64,000 nucleotides of DNA from an uncultured Collinsella sp. (GCA_900541135.1 UQIG01000004.1:31798-95797), one strand, 5' to 3'; shown: positions 48,491 to 57,313, counted from the stretch's first letter. Made by a program: numbers and translations. The notes: a model not told the origin generated them from the letters alone.

Positions 48491-50566
48491 CTACTTGGCG
48501 CGGCCCTCCTCATAGCGCTCGACCAGCTTGGCCTGAACGTCATAAGGCACCTGCTCGTAGCCGGCGGGCTTCATGGTAAAGTCGCCCGTGCCGCGCGTGA
48601 TAGAGCGCAGACGCGTTGAATAATCCGTCAGCTCTGCCAGCGGCGCCTGGGCAATGACCACGGTGTCGCCGCACTCATCGGTCTCCATGCCCGTCACGCG
48701 ACCGCGCGATGCCGAGATGTCGCCCATCACAGCGCCGGCGTAGCTTTCGGGAATAGTCACCGTGATTTCCTCGATGGGCTCCAGCACCACCGGGTCGGCA
48801 TCGGCGCACGCCTTGCGCAGGCCGATGCGAGCCGCCGCGCGGAACGCCATCTCGTTGGAGTCGACGCTGTGATACGAGCCGTCGTACACAGCCACGCGAA
48901 TGCCCGTGAGCGGATAGCCGGCAATGATGCCGTCCTTCATGGTCTCCTGGACGCCCTTGTCCACGGCGGGGATCAGCGAGCGCGGAATGCGGCCGCCCAC
49001 GACCTCATCCACAAACTCGTAGCCGTCGCTCGTGCCGTCGGGCCCAATGAGCGGCTCCACGCGTAGCCAGCAGTCGCCATACTGACCGGCACCACCGGTC
49101 TGCTTCTTGTGGCGGCCCTGGGCGCTCGCCGTGCGGCGGATGGTCTCGCGATACGGAATGCGGATCGGCACGCTCTTGGCCACGACCTTGGTGCGATCCT
49201 CCAGACGGTTGAGCAGCACCGAAACCTGCGCCTCACCCACGGCGGAGATGATAGTCTGGCCCGTCTCCTCGTCGCGGTCGATACTCATGGTCGGATCGGC
49301 CTTGCATGCTTTCTCGATAAACGTATAGAGCTTTTCCTCATCGCCGCGGTTCTCGGCCTCGATGGCAATGCGGTACTGCGAGTTGGGGAACTTAAACGCC
49401 GCAGCCTCGACCTTGCCGGTAATCGAGAGCGTATCGCCCGTCTCGGCCGCCAGCTTGGGTGCCACGATAATGTCGCCGGCATAGGCGTGACCGACCTCGG
49501 TCATGTCGCGGCCGCACATCACATACAGGTGAGCCAGACGGTCGCCCTTGCGCGTGCGCGCGTTGACCAGCTCAAGGCCCGGCTCAAGCGTACCCGTCAG
49601 CACCTTGATAAAGCTGATGCGGCCCTGCTGCAGATCGGCCAGGGTCTTAAACACAAACGCCACCGGACGATCATCGTCACTCGAAATCTTGAGCGAATCG
49701 CCGTCGATAAGCGGCATCTCGCCGTAGTCGGTCGGCGCCGGGAAGTACGTCGCGATGTCGTCCATCAGCGAGTTGACGCCCTGCTCCTTAATGCAATCGC
49801 CCGCAAAGACCGGCACAAAGATGCGCTCGGCAATCGCCTTCGACAGCAGGCCCTCAAGCTCCTCCTGCGTCAGCGTCTCCTCGCCTTCCAAGTACTTCAT
49901 CATCAGTTCGTCGTCGGCCTCGGCCACCAGCTCGCACAGATGGTCATGGGCTTCCTCGGCCTGGGCACGATACTCCTCGGGAATCTCCGACTCAACGGCT
50001 TCGGTGCCGTTGCAATGGCGCGCCTTCATGCGCACCAGGTCGATGATGCCGTCAAAGTCCTCGCCCTCGCCCCAGGGAAGGGTCACGGCGCCCAGGCGCG
50101 TGCCAAAGCGCTCCTGCAGCAGGTCCATCGTGGTCGCAAAGCTGGCCTCGGAGCGCGACAGGCGGTTTACGAACACCGCACGCGCCAGGCGCAGGTCCTC
50201 GGCGGCATACCAGAGCTTAACCGTCGTAGGCTGCGGGCCGGCCTCGGCGTCGACCACAAACAGAGCCGTCTCGCAGACGCTCATCGCGGCAAAGGCGTCG
50301 CCGATAAAATCGGGGTAGCACGGGGCATCGAGCACATTGATGCGCGCGCCCTTCCAGTCGATCGGCGCGATGGTCGTCGAGATGGAGAATGAACGCTTGA
50401 CCTCTTCAGGGTCATAGTCGAGCGTGGGCTTGGTGCCGTCGTGGCCGCCCAGGCGGGCGGTCTTGCCGGAAAGGTGGAGCATGGCCTCGGCGAGTGAAGT
50501 CTTGCCCACCCCGCCTTGGCCTACGAGCACCACGTTCCTTACATTGCCGGTCTTGGGAGCACCCAT
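48491..50566 (-). CDS. EF-G-like GTPase (FusA2-type paralogue)
   Basis: 691 residues with the full EF-G domain order. G1 is canonical (GQGGVGKTS, ~14-22) and the domain IV signature TGGAGQYGD is present. But G3 is DAPCYPDF instead of DTPGHVDF, and the G4 site reads VNRLSR rather than NKxD, so guanine recognition and catalysis may differ from EF-G. Such second copies occur widely in actinobacteria; their role is unsettled (back-translocation, ribosome rescue or a regulatory GTPase have been suggested for related groups). AGGAGG five nt before ATG 50566; promoter at 50741-50769. Confidence 0.88.
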   Translation of the reverse strand: MGAPKTGNVRNVVLVGQGGVGKTSLAEAMLHLSGKTARLGGHDGTKPTLDYDPEEVKRSFSISTTIAPIDWKGARINVLDAPCYPDFIGDAFAAMSVCETALFVVDAEAGPQPTTVKLWYAAEDLRLARAVFVNRLSRSEASFATTMDLLQERFGTRLGAVTLPWGEGEDFDGIIDLVRMKARHCNGTEAVESEIPEEYRAQAEEAHDHLCELVAEADDELMMKYLEGEETLTQEELEGLLSKAIAERIFVPVFAGDCIKEQGVNSLMDDIATYFPAPTDYGEMPLIDGDSLKISSDDDRPVAFVFKTLADLQQGRISFIKVLTGTLEPGLELVNARTRKGDRLAHLYVMCGRDMTEVGHAYAGDIIVAPKLAAETGDTLSITGKVEAAAFKFPNSQYRIAIEAENRGDEEKLYTFIEKACKADPTMSIDRDEETGQTIISAVGEAQVSVLLNRLEDRTKVVAKSVPIRIPYRETIRRTASAQGRHKKQTGGAGQYGDCWLRVEPLIGPDGTSDGYEFVDEVVGGRIPRSLIPAVDKGVQETMKDGIIAGYPLTGIRVAVYDGSYHSVDSNEMAFRAAARIGLRKACADADPVVLEPIEEITVTIPESYAGAVMGDISASRGRVTGMETDECGDTVVIAQAPLAELTDYSTRLRSITRGTGDFTMKPAGYEQVPYDVQAKLVERYEEGRAK

Positions 50567-50740
50567 GATGACCTCCTTGCAGGGCCGCGCGCAATGCGCG
50601 ACGCCAACGGGGAGAGTTCGCGGTCGGTGCCATCCCGGGAGCAGCATGGTCGGCAACCGAGCCGACTCACCCTCCAAATGTCCTATGCCACCACCCTACC
50701 CTCACGGGCGGCCGTCCATGCATACCTTTCGGCGCACGTA

Positions 50741-50769
50741 TGAATACAGGCGGCGAGAGGAAGAGACAA
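50741..50769 (-). promoter_or_regulatory. Probable promoter of the EF-G-like gene
   Basis: Minus strand TTGTCT, 17-bp spacer, TATTCA. It gives a leader of ~165 nt. Confidence 0.5.
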
Positions 50770-50806
50770 GCTTGTGAGGCGATTATTGAACCCCGTCGAT
50801 GCAAAC

Positions 50807-50843
50807 AAAAAGCCGCCACAGACCGTAAGACCTGCGACGGCTT
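50807..50843 (-). terminator. Terminator of the amino-acid ABC operon
   Basis: AAGCCGCC...GACGGCTT imperfect hairpin with AAAA at 50807-50810 giving the U-run on the minus strand; 34 bp past the ATPase stop. Confidence 0.75.
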
Positions 50844-50876
50844 CGCCTCAATTAATAGTTGAGTAAATACCTGAGC

Positions 50877-51641
50877 CTATCCCTCGATACGGCTCAAGAA
50901 CTCACGGGTGCGCTGCTCACGCGGATGGTCGATGACCTGCTCGGCAGGACCCTCCTCGACAATGCGGCCGCCATCCATAAAGACCACGCGGTCGGCAACA
51001 TCGCGCGCAAACTGCATCGCGTGGGTCACGATTACCATCGTCATATTCTGCGCGGCAAGGTCTTTAATGACATGCAGCACCTCGGCCGTCAGCTCGGGAT
51101 CGAGTGCCGAGGTTGGCTCGTCAAAGAATAAGATTTCCGGATCGAGCGCCAGGGCGCGGGCAATACTCACGCGCTGTTGCTGACCGCCCGAAAGCTCACA
51201 CGGAACCTTGTTCTCGTTGCCCGTAAGCCCCATCTGCGCGATCAACTCGCGCGCACGAGCTTCCGCCTGCTCGCGCGGGCGCTTAAGCACGCGGATCGGC
51301 GCATCGATGATGTTTTTCATCACGGTATAGTGCGGGAACAGGTTGTAATTTTGGAACACCAAGCCGAATCGCGAGCGTGCCCGCTTGGGCACATCGCCCT
51401 TCGCATAGACCGCGCCCGAACCCGCATCCGTCGCAACGGCAAGGTCACCAAACGAGAGCGAGCCTCCGTCGAGTGTCTCGAGCAGCGTGGCACACCGCAG
51501 CAGCGTGGACTTGCCGCCACCCGAAGGCCCGATAATCGCCACGACCTCGCCACGCTTTACCTCGAGCGAGATATCCTTGAGCACCTCATTGCCGCCAAAC
51601 GCCTTACGCGCGTTCGATATATTCATTACCGAATTAATCAT
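50877..51641 (-). CDS. Polar amino-acid ABC transporter ATPase (GlnQ-like)
   Basis: 254 residues. Walker A GPSGGGKST (~37-45), Q-loop FQNYNLFPH, signature LSGGQQQRV, Walker B ILFFDEPTSALDPEL and switch His in VTHAM. Typical of the PAAT family ATPase (GlnQ/HisP/ArtP). ATG 51641 overlaps the permease stop by 8 bp, so translation is coupled. Last gene of a three-gene importer operon: binding protein, permease, ATPase. Confidence 0.94.
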   Translation of the reverse strand: MINSVMNISNARKAFGGNEVLKDISLEVKRGEVVAIIGPSGGGKSTLLRCATLLETLDGGSLSFGDLAVATDAGSGAVYAKGDVPKRARSRFGLVFQNYNLFPHYTVMKNIIDAPIRVLKRPREQAEARARELIAQMGLTGNENKVPCELSGGQQQRVSIARALALDPEILFFDEPTSALDPELTAEVLHVIKDLAAQNMTMVIVTHAMQFARDVADRVVFMDGGRIVEEGPAEQVIDHPREQRTREFLSRIEG

Positions 51642-52287
51642 GGTAGTAATCCAATTTTTTCTCGGCGGCGCCCAGCAGCATCTCGACCACAAAGTTAAAG
51701 ACCCAGTAGATCAACGCCGCAATCGCAAACGGCACCATGCTCACTTGCGAGGCGACCAGCGCCTTGGCCGTCGAGAACATCTCCCCCACGCCGATGGCAA
51801 ACGCCAGCGACGTGTCCTTGACCAGCGTGATGATCTCGTTGCCCATCGCCGGCAGAATACGCTTGGCAACCTGCGGCATCACAATGTACAAAAACGTCTG
51901 CAGGCGCGAGTAGCCCAGCACCTCGGCGGCCTCGTATTGACCGCGCGGAATGGACTGCAGGCCCGAGCGATAGATCTCGGCAAAGTAACCGGCGTAGTTG
52001 ATGATGAACGCTACGACGCACGCCGTCCACTTGGAATCGGGCGTGAGCGAAATGCCAAACACGTAATACGGGGCAAAGTAGATGGCAAACATCTGCAGCA
52101 TGAGCGGCGTACCGCGCATGATCGAAATGTAGATGCGCGCAATCCAGCGAAGCGGCGCGATTTTGCTCATGCGCATAAACGCCACGGGGATTCCCAGCGG
52201 AATCGACCCCAACAGCGTCAGCACAAACAACTGCAAACTGACCAAGAAACCCTGGCCAAGCATTTGCATCATGACCTGAATAGACAT
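51634..52287 (-). CDS. Polar amino-acid ABC transporter permease
   Basis: 217 residues, about five helices, PAAT-type permease. N-terminal segment QGFLVSLQLFVLTLLGSIPLG and the conserved ATPase-contact loop AAEVLGYSRLQTFLYIVMPQ (EAA motif, ~130-150) are clear. Its ATG overlaps the binding-protein stop codon by one base (TAATG), and its end overlaps the ATPase start by 8 bp. A single permease gene implies a homodimer. Confidence 0.93.
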   Translation of the reverse strand: MSIQVMMQMLGQGFLVSLQLFVLTLLGSIPLGIPVAFMRMSKIAPLRWIARIYISIMRGTPLMLQMFAIYFAPYYVFGISLTPDSKWTACVVAFIINYAGYFAEIYRSGLQSIPRGQYEAAEVLGYSRLQTFLYIVMPQVAKRILPAMGNEIITLVKDTSLAFAIGVGEMFSTAKALVASQVSMVPFAIAALIYWVFNFVVEMLLGAAEKKLDYYHD

Positions 52288-53147
52288 TACTTGAGCACCC
52301 AATTATCGAAAGACAAACCATAGCTTGAATATTTATCGCAGAGGTCCTTGACCGTGCCGTCCTCGTAGAGCGCCTTGAGCGACTCGGTCACGGCATCGGC
52401 CGACTTGGTGTCGCCCTCCTTAAAACCGACAGCGTAGTGCTCGCTGGACAGCGGCTCATCAAGCTGCGTATAAGCATCGGGCTTGGCGGCAAGCTGATAC
52501 TGGGCAATCGAAAGGTCGCAAGCCACGGCATCGACCGCGCCGCTCTCGAGCTGCATAAACGCCGTGTTGTACTCACCGATGGTGTCGAGCGTGGCAAACG
52601 TCGCCGCCAGATCCTTCTGGTCACCCTCAAGCACATCCTGCGCAGCGGAATCGGCCTGGGTAATCACGGTCTTGCCGGCAAGATCGTCCCAGCTCTTGAT
52701 GCCTGCATCCTTCTTTACCACCAGCACCTGCTCGTTGAGCATGTACGGCTCGGAGAACGTGTAGTCGTCCTCGCGGCCCTCCATGGTAAAGCCGTTCCAG
52801 ATGCAGTTGATGGCGCCGGAGTTGAGCAGCGTGTCCTTGGCATCCCAATCGATGGCCTCGTAATCGACTTCCCAGCCCTGCTTATCGGCAACGGCCTTGG
52901 CAAGGTCGAGGTCAAAGCCCGTGTACTCACCGTCATCGCCCACAAAGCCGTACGGAGGATAGGACTTATCAAAGCCCACCACGAGCTTCTTGGACTCCGC
53001 AGCGCCCTTCACATCCTTGGCCGCGGCAGAGCCAGCAGCGGAGCCCTTGCCGGCACCACCGCCGCAACCGACAAGACCAAGGCCAAGCACCGTGGCGAGC
53101 GAGCCGGCTAGACCAACAAACTGACGACGAGACATATCGGTATTCAT
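52287..53147 (-). CDS. Amino-acid-binding lipoprotein of the ABC importer, Tat-type signal
   Basis: 286 residues. The N-terminus has a twin-arginine motif (SRRQFVGLAG, ~5-14) followed by a hydrophobic stretch and a lipobox LVGC, so it is probably exported by Tat and lipid-anchored. The rest is a family 3 solute-binding protein: VVGFDKSYPPYGFVGDDGEYTGFD (in parts), LAKAVADK, WNGFTMEGRE, and YFxEPY-like TFSEPYMLN. The ligand is a polar amino acid (Gln, cystine, Arg or similar); not decidable. GGGGG six nt before ATG 53147. CACTTTA repeats lie upstream. Confidence 0.92.
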   Translation of the reverse strand: MNTDMSRRQFVGLAGSLATVLGLGLVGCGGGAGKGSAAGSAAAKDVKGAAESKKLVVGFDKSYPPYGFVGDDGEYTGFDLDLAKAVADKQGWEVDYEAIDWDAKDTLLNSGAINCIWNGFTMEGREDDYTFSEPYMLNEQVLVVKKDAGIKSWDDLAGKTVITQADSAAQDVLEGDQKDLAATFATLDTIGEYNTAFMQLESGAVDAVACDLSIAQYQLAAKPDAYTQLDEPLSSEHYAVGFKEGDTKSADAVTESLKALYEDGTVKDLCDKYSSYGLSFDNWVLK

Positions 53148-53165
53148 GGTATTCCCCCTTGATGG

Positions 53166-53220
53166 CACTTTAGTTAAGTAAAGTGAGTCGTGTAACGTCC
53201 AGAATCATACACTTTAGTGA
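53166..53220. promoter_or_regulatory. CACTTTA repeats upstream of the amino-acid importer operon
   Basis: CACTTTA-gttaag-TAAAGTG (53166-53185) is a perfect 7-bp inverted repeat; ACACTTTAGTGAG at ~53209-53221 is another copy with its own partial palindrome. Candidate operators of the divergent importer operon. The binding protein is unknown. Confidence 0.5.
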
Positions 53221-53239
53221 GATGGAGTACAAGGCGAGT

Positions 53240-53378
53240 TTGCCCGCCGCGTGAGGGGTGTGGGGGTTAAGTTTCCTGCTCTACAGTCCTGCTCACGACG
53301 GAGGCCACATTAAGTGGCCTCCTGTTCGTGCGGAACTCGCGATAAACTTAACCCCCACACCCCTCACGCGGCGGGCAA
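53240..53378 (+). ncRNA. Structured element B: same core, different 35-bp outer stem
   Basis: Arms 53240-53274 and 53344-53378 are complementary at all 35 positions, and share no sequence with the arms of element A (18139-18269). The core (53275-53343) has CCTGCTC, ACAGTCCTGCTC, hairpin GGAGGCCAC-ATTAA-GTGGCCTCC and TCGTGCGGAACTCGCGAT. Relative to A, two base pairs in the hairpin changed on both sides. It lies between the divergent importer operon and rlmD, in rlmD orientation. Provisional ncRNA or mobile structured element. Confidence 0.55.
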
Positions 53379-53485
53379 CCGTCGTTGGGCTTATCGCTGA
53401 CACGATTAAACCGCTTGCATATCGTCTGCTGGCTTGGCACGGTACAATACTTGCAGCTTTAATTCATGAATTAGTGGAGTTATTG

Positions 53486-54934
53486 ATGGCAGAATCTCGT
53501 GCGGAGCGTAGGGCTCGTCGTGCTTTGGTGGAGACGGTTGAGGGGTCGAAGGAGGAGGAATCTTCTACGAAATCCAAGTCTTCTAAAGCTGCAAAAAGCA
53601 AATCGGCTAAGGGCAAGGCTAAGGCCAAGCGTCCCGGCTCTCGTCGGAACGAGGATAAGGCATCTCAGAATCGCTCCAAGCGCCCGTATAAGAATCCGGT
53701 TCCGTCTGCGCGTAAGGCCGTTGATTCCAAGTCTCCTTGTTCCATCATGAAAGCTTGCGGTGGGTGTACGGCGCTCAATCGTCCTTATAAGAAGCAGCTC
53801 GCCGCCAAGCAGGCTGCTATGGAGGAGCTTTTTGCTTCGCTTTGTGAGCGTGAGGGCATTGCTGTAGATCCTATTCGTGGCATGGGTGTCACCCTGGGCG
53901 ACCCGGGCAAATATCCTGCGCCGCGCGGTTTTCGCCATAAGGCCGCCACTCCCTTTGCCCCCGGCAAAGAGGGCGCTGTCCGCTGCGGCTTTTTTGAGCG
54001 CGGCACGCACAGAATCGTTGCTGTTCCCGAATGCCCCGTCGAGGCACCGGGCGCCCGACAAATTCTTAACAGCATCGCGCGTGAAGCTGAGCGCCTGCAC
54101 ATTCCCGCCTTTAACGAGGACAAGCATCTGGGCTTGCTCCGCTATGCCGTCGTCCGCTGCGGTTGGCGTACCGACCAGGTCATGGTTACGCTCGTGACCG
54201 CCCAGCGTGACTTACCGCATGCGCAGGAGTTCTTTGAAGCCGTGGCGGCACTCGATCCGCATATCGTCACCGTTGCCCAAAATATCAATGGCCGTCCCGG
54301 TAACGCCATCTTGGGCGAGGAGACTCGTATCGTCTATGGCGCCGAGTGCATGCGCGACCAGCTGCTCGGTTGCGAATTCGATATCTCCCCCACCGCGTTC
54401 TATCAGACCAATCCGCAGCAGACCGAGCAGCTCTATCAGCTCGCGATTGACGGCATGGACCTGCAACAGGGCGACGTACTCATGGATGCCTACTGTGGCA
54501 GCGGTACCATCGGTCTTTGCGCAGCTAAAGATGCCCAGAACAAGGGGATCGGCATCATGCTGCTCGGTGTGGAGCGCAACCCGGCGGGCATTGCCGACGC
54601 ACGCCGCAATGCCGAGCTCAACGGCCTCACCCGCAGCGCTTGGTTTATGGCCGACGATGCCACCGACTACGTCCTAGATGCCGCCGACAACAACGAGCGG
54701 GTCGATGTCCTTTCCATCGATCCGCCGCGCGCCGGCTCTACCCCCGAGTTCCTCGAAGCTGCCTGCGCGCTTAAGCCGCGCTGCATCACCTATATCAGCT
54801 GCAACCCCGTGACTCAAGAGCGCGACCTGCATCAGCTTCTCGACGGAGGCTATCGCCTGCTCAAGATCACGCCCGTCGACATGTTTCCTCACACCGACCA
54901 CACCGAAACCGTAGCGGTCCTCGAACGCCGCTAA
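53486..54934 (+). CDS. rlmD: 23S rRNA (uracil-5-)-methyltransferase, RumA/RlmD type
   Basis: 482 residues. A ~90-residue Lys/Ser/Arg-rich N-terminal extension (KSKSSKAAKSKSAKGKAKAK) replaces the usual TRAM domain. Then a Cys cluster for an iron-sulfur centre (CSIMKACGGC, ~91-100), and the m5U methyltransferase core: FYQTNPQQTEQLY, LMDAYCGSGTIGLCAA, SIDPPRAGS and the catalytic Cys in YISCNPVTQERDL. Probably makes m5U in 23S rRNA. GGAG is six nt before ATG 53486. The first ~140 codons use many T-ending codons, unlike the rest. Confidence 0.9.
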   Translation: MAESRAERRARRALVETVEGSKEEESSTKSKSSKAAKSKSAKGKAKAKRPGSRRNEDKASQNRSKRPYKNPVPSARKAVDSKSPCSIMKACGGCTALNRPYKKQLAAKQAAMEELFASLCEREGIAVDPIRGMGVTLGDPGKYPAPRGFRHKAATPFAPGKEGAVRCGFFERGTHRIVAVPECPVEAPGARQILNSIAREAERLHIPAFNEDKHLGLLRYAVVRCGWRTDQVMVTLVTAQRDLPHAQEFFEAVAALDPHIVTVAQNINGRPGNAILGEETRIVYGAECMRDQLLGCEFDISPTAFYQTNPQQTEQLYQLAIDGMDLQQGDVLMDAYCGSGTIGLCAAKDAQNKGIGIMLLGVERNPAGIADARRNAELNGLTRSAWFMADDATDYVLDAADNNERVDVLSIDPPRAGSTPEFLEAACALKPRCITYISCNPVTQERDLHQLLDGGYRLLKITPVDMFPHTDHTETVAVLERR

Positions 54935-54962
54935 CCAACCTCAGTAGATTTTTGGGACAAGA

Positions 54963-54992
54963 AAGGGGGCGACCCGTCTGGGCCGCCCCCTT
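54963..54992. terminator. Bidirectional terminator of rlmD and the PHP gene
   Basis: AAGGGGGCG-acccgtctgggc-CGCCCCCTT between convergent genes. Confidence 0.85.
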
Positions 54993-55012
54993 CGCTTGGT
55001 TTATAAATTCCG

Positions 55013-55834
55013 CTACATCCCCTTGCACAGGTCGCACACGCCGGCTGCCGCCATCTCGCGCAGCAGCGTCTCGCGATCGCGCGTCACGATCAGATCCAAC
55101 GGGAAGTGAATCTCGTCGAGCATCTTGCGAGCGTAATCGAGCTTACCAATTGCCATGCCAATGTGCGCATCGGTCGAAACGCCAATGCCCACGCCCAGCT
55201 CGGCGCAGCGCTCGGCGATCTTGCGGCATACGGCCCAATGCTCAGTGTCGACACCGTGTTCAAGACTATGGTTGTTGATCTCAATAATCTTGTGCTTGGC
55301 CTTAGCTGCCAACAGCACCTCGTCGATATCGAACGGCACGCCCGAACGCCCCGTGTGACCCAGCATGAACACCTTGGGGTGCTCCAGGGCATTGATATAC
55401 ATCTCGGTCGTCTGGGCCAGCGTCGCGCCCTCGGCAATCTGCGGATTATGCACGCTTGCAACCAAATAATCCAAATTACGCGTAACCAAATCGAACAGCG
55501 AATGCTGACGGCTGTACGAATCGCCGGCAATATCGAGCGTGACAAGAGTGTCCTCGCCAAACAGGCTTCCGTCCAGCGAAACGATATCGGCCTCGGCACC
55601 ACGCAGCACCAGCACGCCGCTCCAAATGCGCGGCCAGATATCCTGGTTGATAAAGAACTGGTAACTGCGCAGGTCATTGGGGCAAGCCGTAACCATAGAG
55701 CTCAAATGGTCGGCAGATCCGAGCACCTGCAGACCACGCTCTGCCGCCCAGTACACATTCTCCTCAATGGTCGAATATGCATGCGCAGAGAACATCGTAT
55801 GGGTATGAATGTCACAAGAAAGCAGGTAGGGCAT
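55013..55834 (-). CDS. PHP-domain phosphoesterase (YcdX-like)
   Basis: 273 residues. Metal-binding motifs of the PHP fold: DIHTHTMFSAHAYS (~8-21), GSADHLSS, LRGAEADIVSLDG, VASVHNPQ, MLGHTGRSG, EINNHS and STDAHIG. Trinuclear-metal phosphatases of this type act on small phosphorylated compounds; related YcdX is linked to swarming in E. coli. Substrate unknown. GGAG precedes ATG 55834. Ends in a Cys-containing tail (CDLCKGM). Confidence 0.88.
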   Translation of the reverse strand: MPYLLSCDIHTHTMFSAHAYSTIEENVYWAAERGLQVLGSADHLSSMVTACPNDLRSYQFFINQDIWPRIWSGVLVLRGAEADIVSLDGSLFGEDTLVTLDIAGDSYSRQHSLFDLVTRNLDYLVASVHNPQIAEGATLAQTTEMYINALEHPKVFMLGHTGRSGVPFDIDEVLLAAKAKHKIIEINNHSLEHGVDTEHWAVCRKIAERCAELGVGIGVSTDAHIGMAIGKLDYARKMLDEIHFPLDLIVTRDRETLLREMAAAGVCDLCKGM

Positions 55835-55936
55835 CAGGTCTCCTTATCTGGCACGGCCGTCGCTTATATTCATTGTACGCATAGCCTTCGATAGTCGTAA
55901 AACCACTCCATCCCAAAGACACAACGTCCATGACAA

Positions 55937-55970
55937 CGGGGTCCGGCTTAACACCAAACCCCGTTTCACG
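55937..55970 (-). terminator. Hairpin between aminotransferase and PHP genes
   Basis: AACGGGG-...-CCCCGTT about 30 bp past the aminotransferase stop (56000). No clean U-run. Confidence 0.4.
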
Positions 55971-55999
55971 TAAAACATTGTAGGCAGAGCGCTTTACTT

Positions 56000-57184
56000 T
56001 TAACGATACTCGTCCGCCAACTGTTTCCAAGCGGGTAGCGAATTGACAATCGTTTCGTAGCTCACGCAATAGCCCAGGCGGAACCAACCCGGCATACCAA
56101 AGCTGTCCGAGGGAACCGCAAGCAACTCATACTTCTTTGCGCGCTCACAGAACGCATTCGCATCGGGCTCCAACGCTTTCACCCATAGGTAGAACGCGCC
56201 ATCCGGCTCAACATAGGTGTAGCCATACTCCGCTAGTGCGTCGGTAAGCGCGGTGCGGTTGCGCGCATAGGCCTCGACATCGCTCGGCTCATCGATGCAA
56301 TCGATGATTACGCGCTGGAAGAGTGCCGGTGCGCATACAAAACCCAGCGTACGGGCAGCGCCCGCAACAGCCGGCATCAGACGGGCAGCCTGCGGATTGG
56401 TGTTGGGAACCAAGATCCACCCCACGCGCTCACCCGGCAGCGACAGCGACTTGGAATACGAGTAGCACACGATGGTGTGCTCGTAGATCGAGGGCACCCA
56501 AGGCACCTCGGCACCGTACACGATCTCGCGGTACGGCTCATCCGAGATGAGCATAATCGGATTCTCGGGATCGCGCTGAGCGTTGGCCTCGCGCAGAACA
56601 TTGGCCAGTCGCGTCAGCGTGTCGCGCGTATACACGGCGCCGGTCGGGTTATTCGGCGAGTCGATGATGACGGCAGTCGTCTTATCGGTAATCGCCTTGA
56701 GCACGTTGTCCACACTCAGCTGGAACGTATCTTCATTGGCGAGCGCCTCAACACACGTACAGCCGGCTTTCTCAATCCACACGCGATACTCCGGGAAGTA
56801 CGGTGCAATGACGATAACCTCATCGCCCGGGTTCGTAACGGCGTTGAGCGTGCAGGTGAGCGAAGCCGCGGCGCCCACGGTCATAAAGACATCCTTGCCC
56901 TCATAACTCGTACCAAAGCGGCGGTTGAGCGACTCAGCCACGGCGGTACGGCACTGCGGCAGGCCCGGTGCGGGCGTGTATCCGTGCAGCTGGTCACTCG
57001 GCAGCTCCAAGGCCTTCTTAATGGACTCCGCCACGGCAGCGGGCGCCGGAACGCTCGGGTTACCCAGCGAAAAATCGAATACATTTTCCGCACCAATCTG
57101 CGCCTTGCGCTCAAGGCCATAGCTAAAAATCTCGCGGATGATGGAGCTTTCCGCACCGCGAGCATACATAGTTTCGTTGATCAT
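56000..57184 (-). CDS. PLP-dependent class I/II aminotransferase
   Basis: 394 residues, fold type I. FDFSLGNPSVPAP (N-terminal substrate loop), GYTPAPGLP, AAASLTCTLNAV (PLP-phosphate), SPNNPTGAVY (Asn and Pro cluster), ISDEPYREIVYG, and the PLP lysine in CYSYSKSLSLPGERVGW; C-terminal Arg in GWFRLGYCVS binds the alpha-carboxylate. Resembles aspartate/alanine-type aminotransferases of the I-gamma group; the amino donor is not decidable. ATG 57184 with AGGGG upstream. Confidence 0.9.
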   Translation of the reverse strand: MINETMYARGAESSIIREIFSYGLERKAQIGAENVFDFSLGNPSVPAPAAVAESIKKALELPSDQLHGYTPAPGLPQCRTAVAESLNRRFGTSYEGKDVFMTVGAAASLTCTLNAVTNPGDEVIVIAPYFPEYRVWIEKAGCTCVEALANEDTFQLSVDNVLKAITDKTTAVIIDSPNNPTGAVYTRDTLTRLANVLREANAQRDPENPIMLISDEPYREIVYGAEVPWVPSIYEHTIVCYSYSKSLSLPGERVGWILVPNTNPQAARLMPAVAGAARTLGFVCAPALFQRVIIDCIDEPSDVEAYARNRTALTDALAEYGYTYVEPDGAFYLWVKALEPDANAFCERAKKYELLAVPSDSFGMPGWFRLGYCVSYETIVNSLPAWKQLADEYR

Positions 57185-57245
57185 CTGTTCCCCTTTCACA
57201 TAGGCGCTATTGTACGCTTTAGCCGAGCAAAGCGCCGCAGCAATG

Positions 57246-57303
57246 TTGATTGGGGACAGACTTAAATGCGTGAAAACGCTCATTTAAGTCTGTTCCCAAT
57301 CAA
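57246..57303. repeat. GGGAC-family hairpin with TTGATT...ACTTAAATG arms
   Basis: TTGATTGGGGACAG and ACTTAAATG are mirrored by CATTTAAGT and CTGTTCCCAATCAA, 23-bp arms with one mismatch and a 12-nt loop. The GGGGACAG block is shared with the other family members. It lies upstream of the aminotransferase and beside the ftsH terminator. Confidence 0.88.
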
Positions 57304-57313
57304 CAAAAAGAAA

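Larger units (their letters stand above)
50567..50876. other. 310-bp intergenic region
   Basis: Holds the EF-G-like promoter (50741-50769), its ~170-nt leader with no recognised riboswitch, and the terminator of the amino-acid ABC operon (50807-50843). No coding frame is convincing. Confidence 0.6.
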
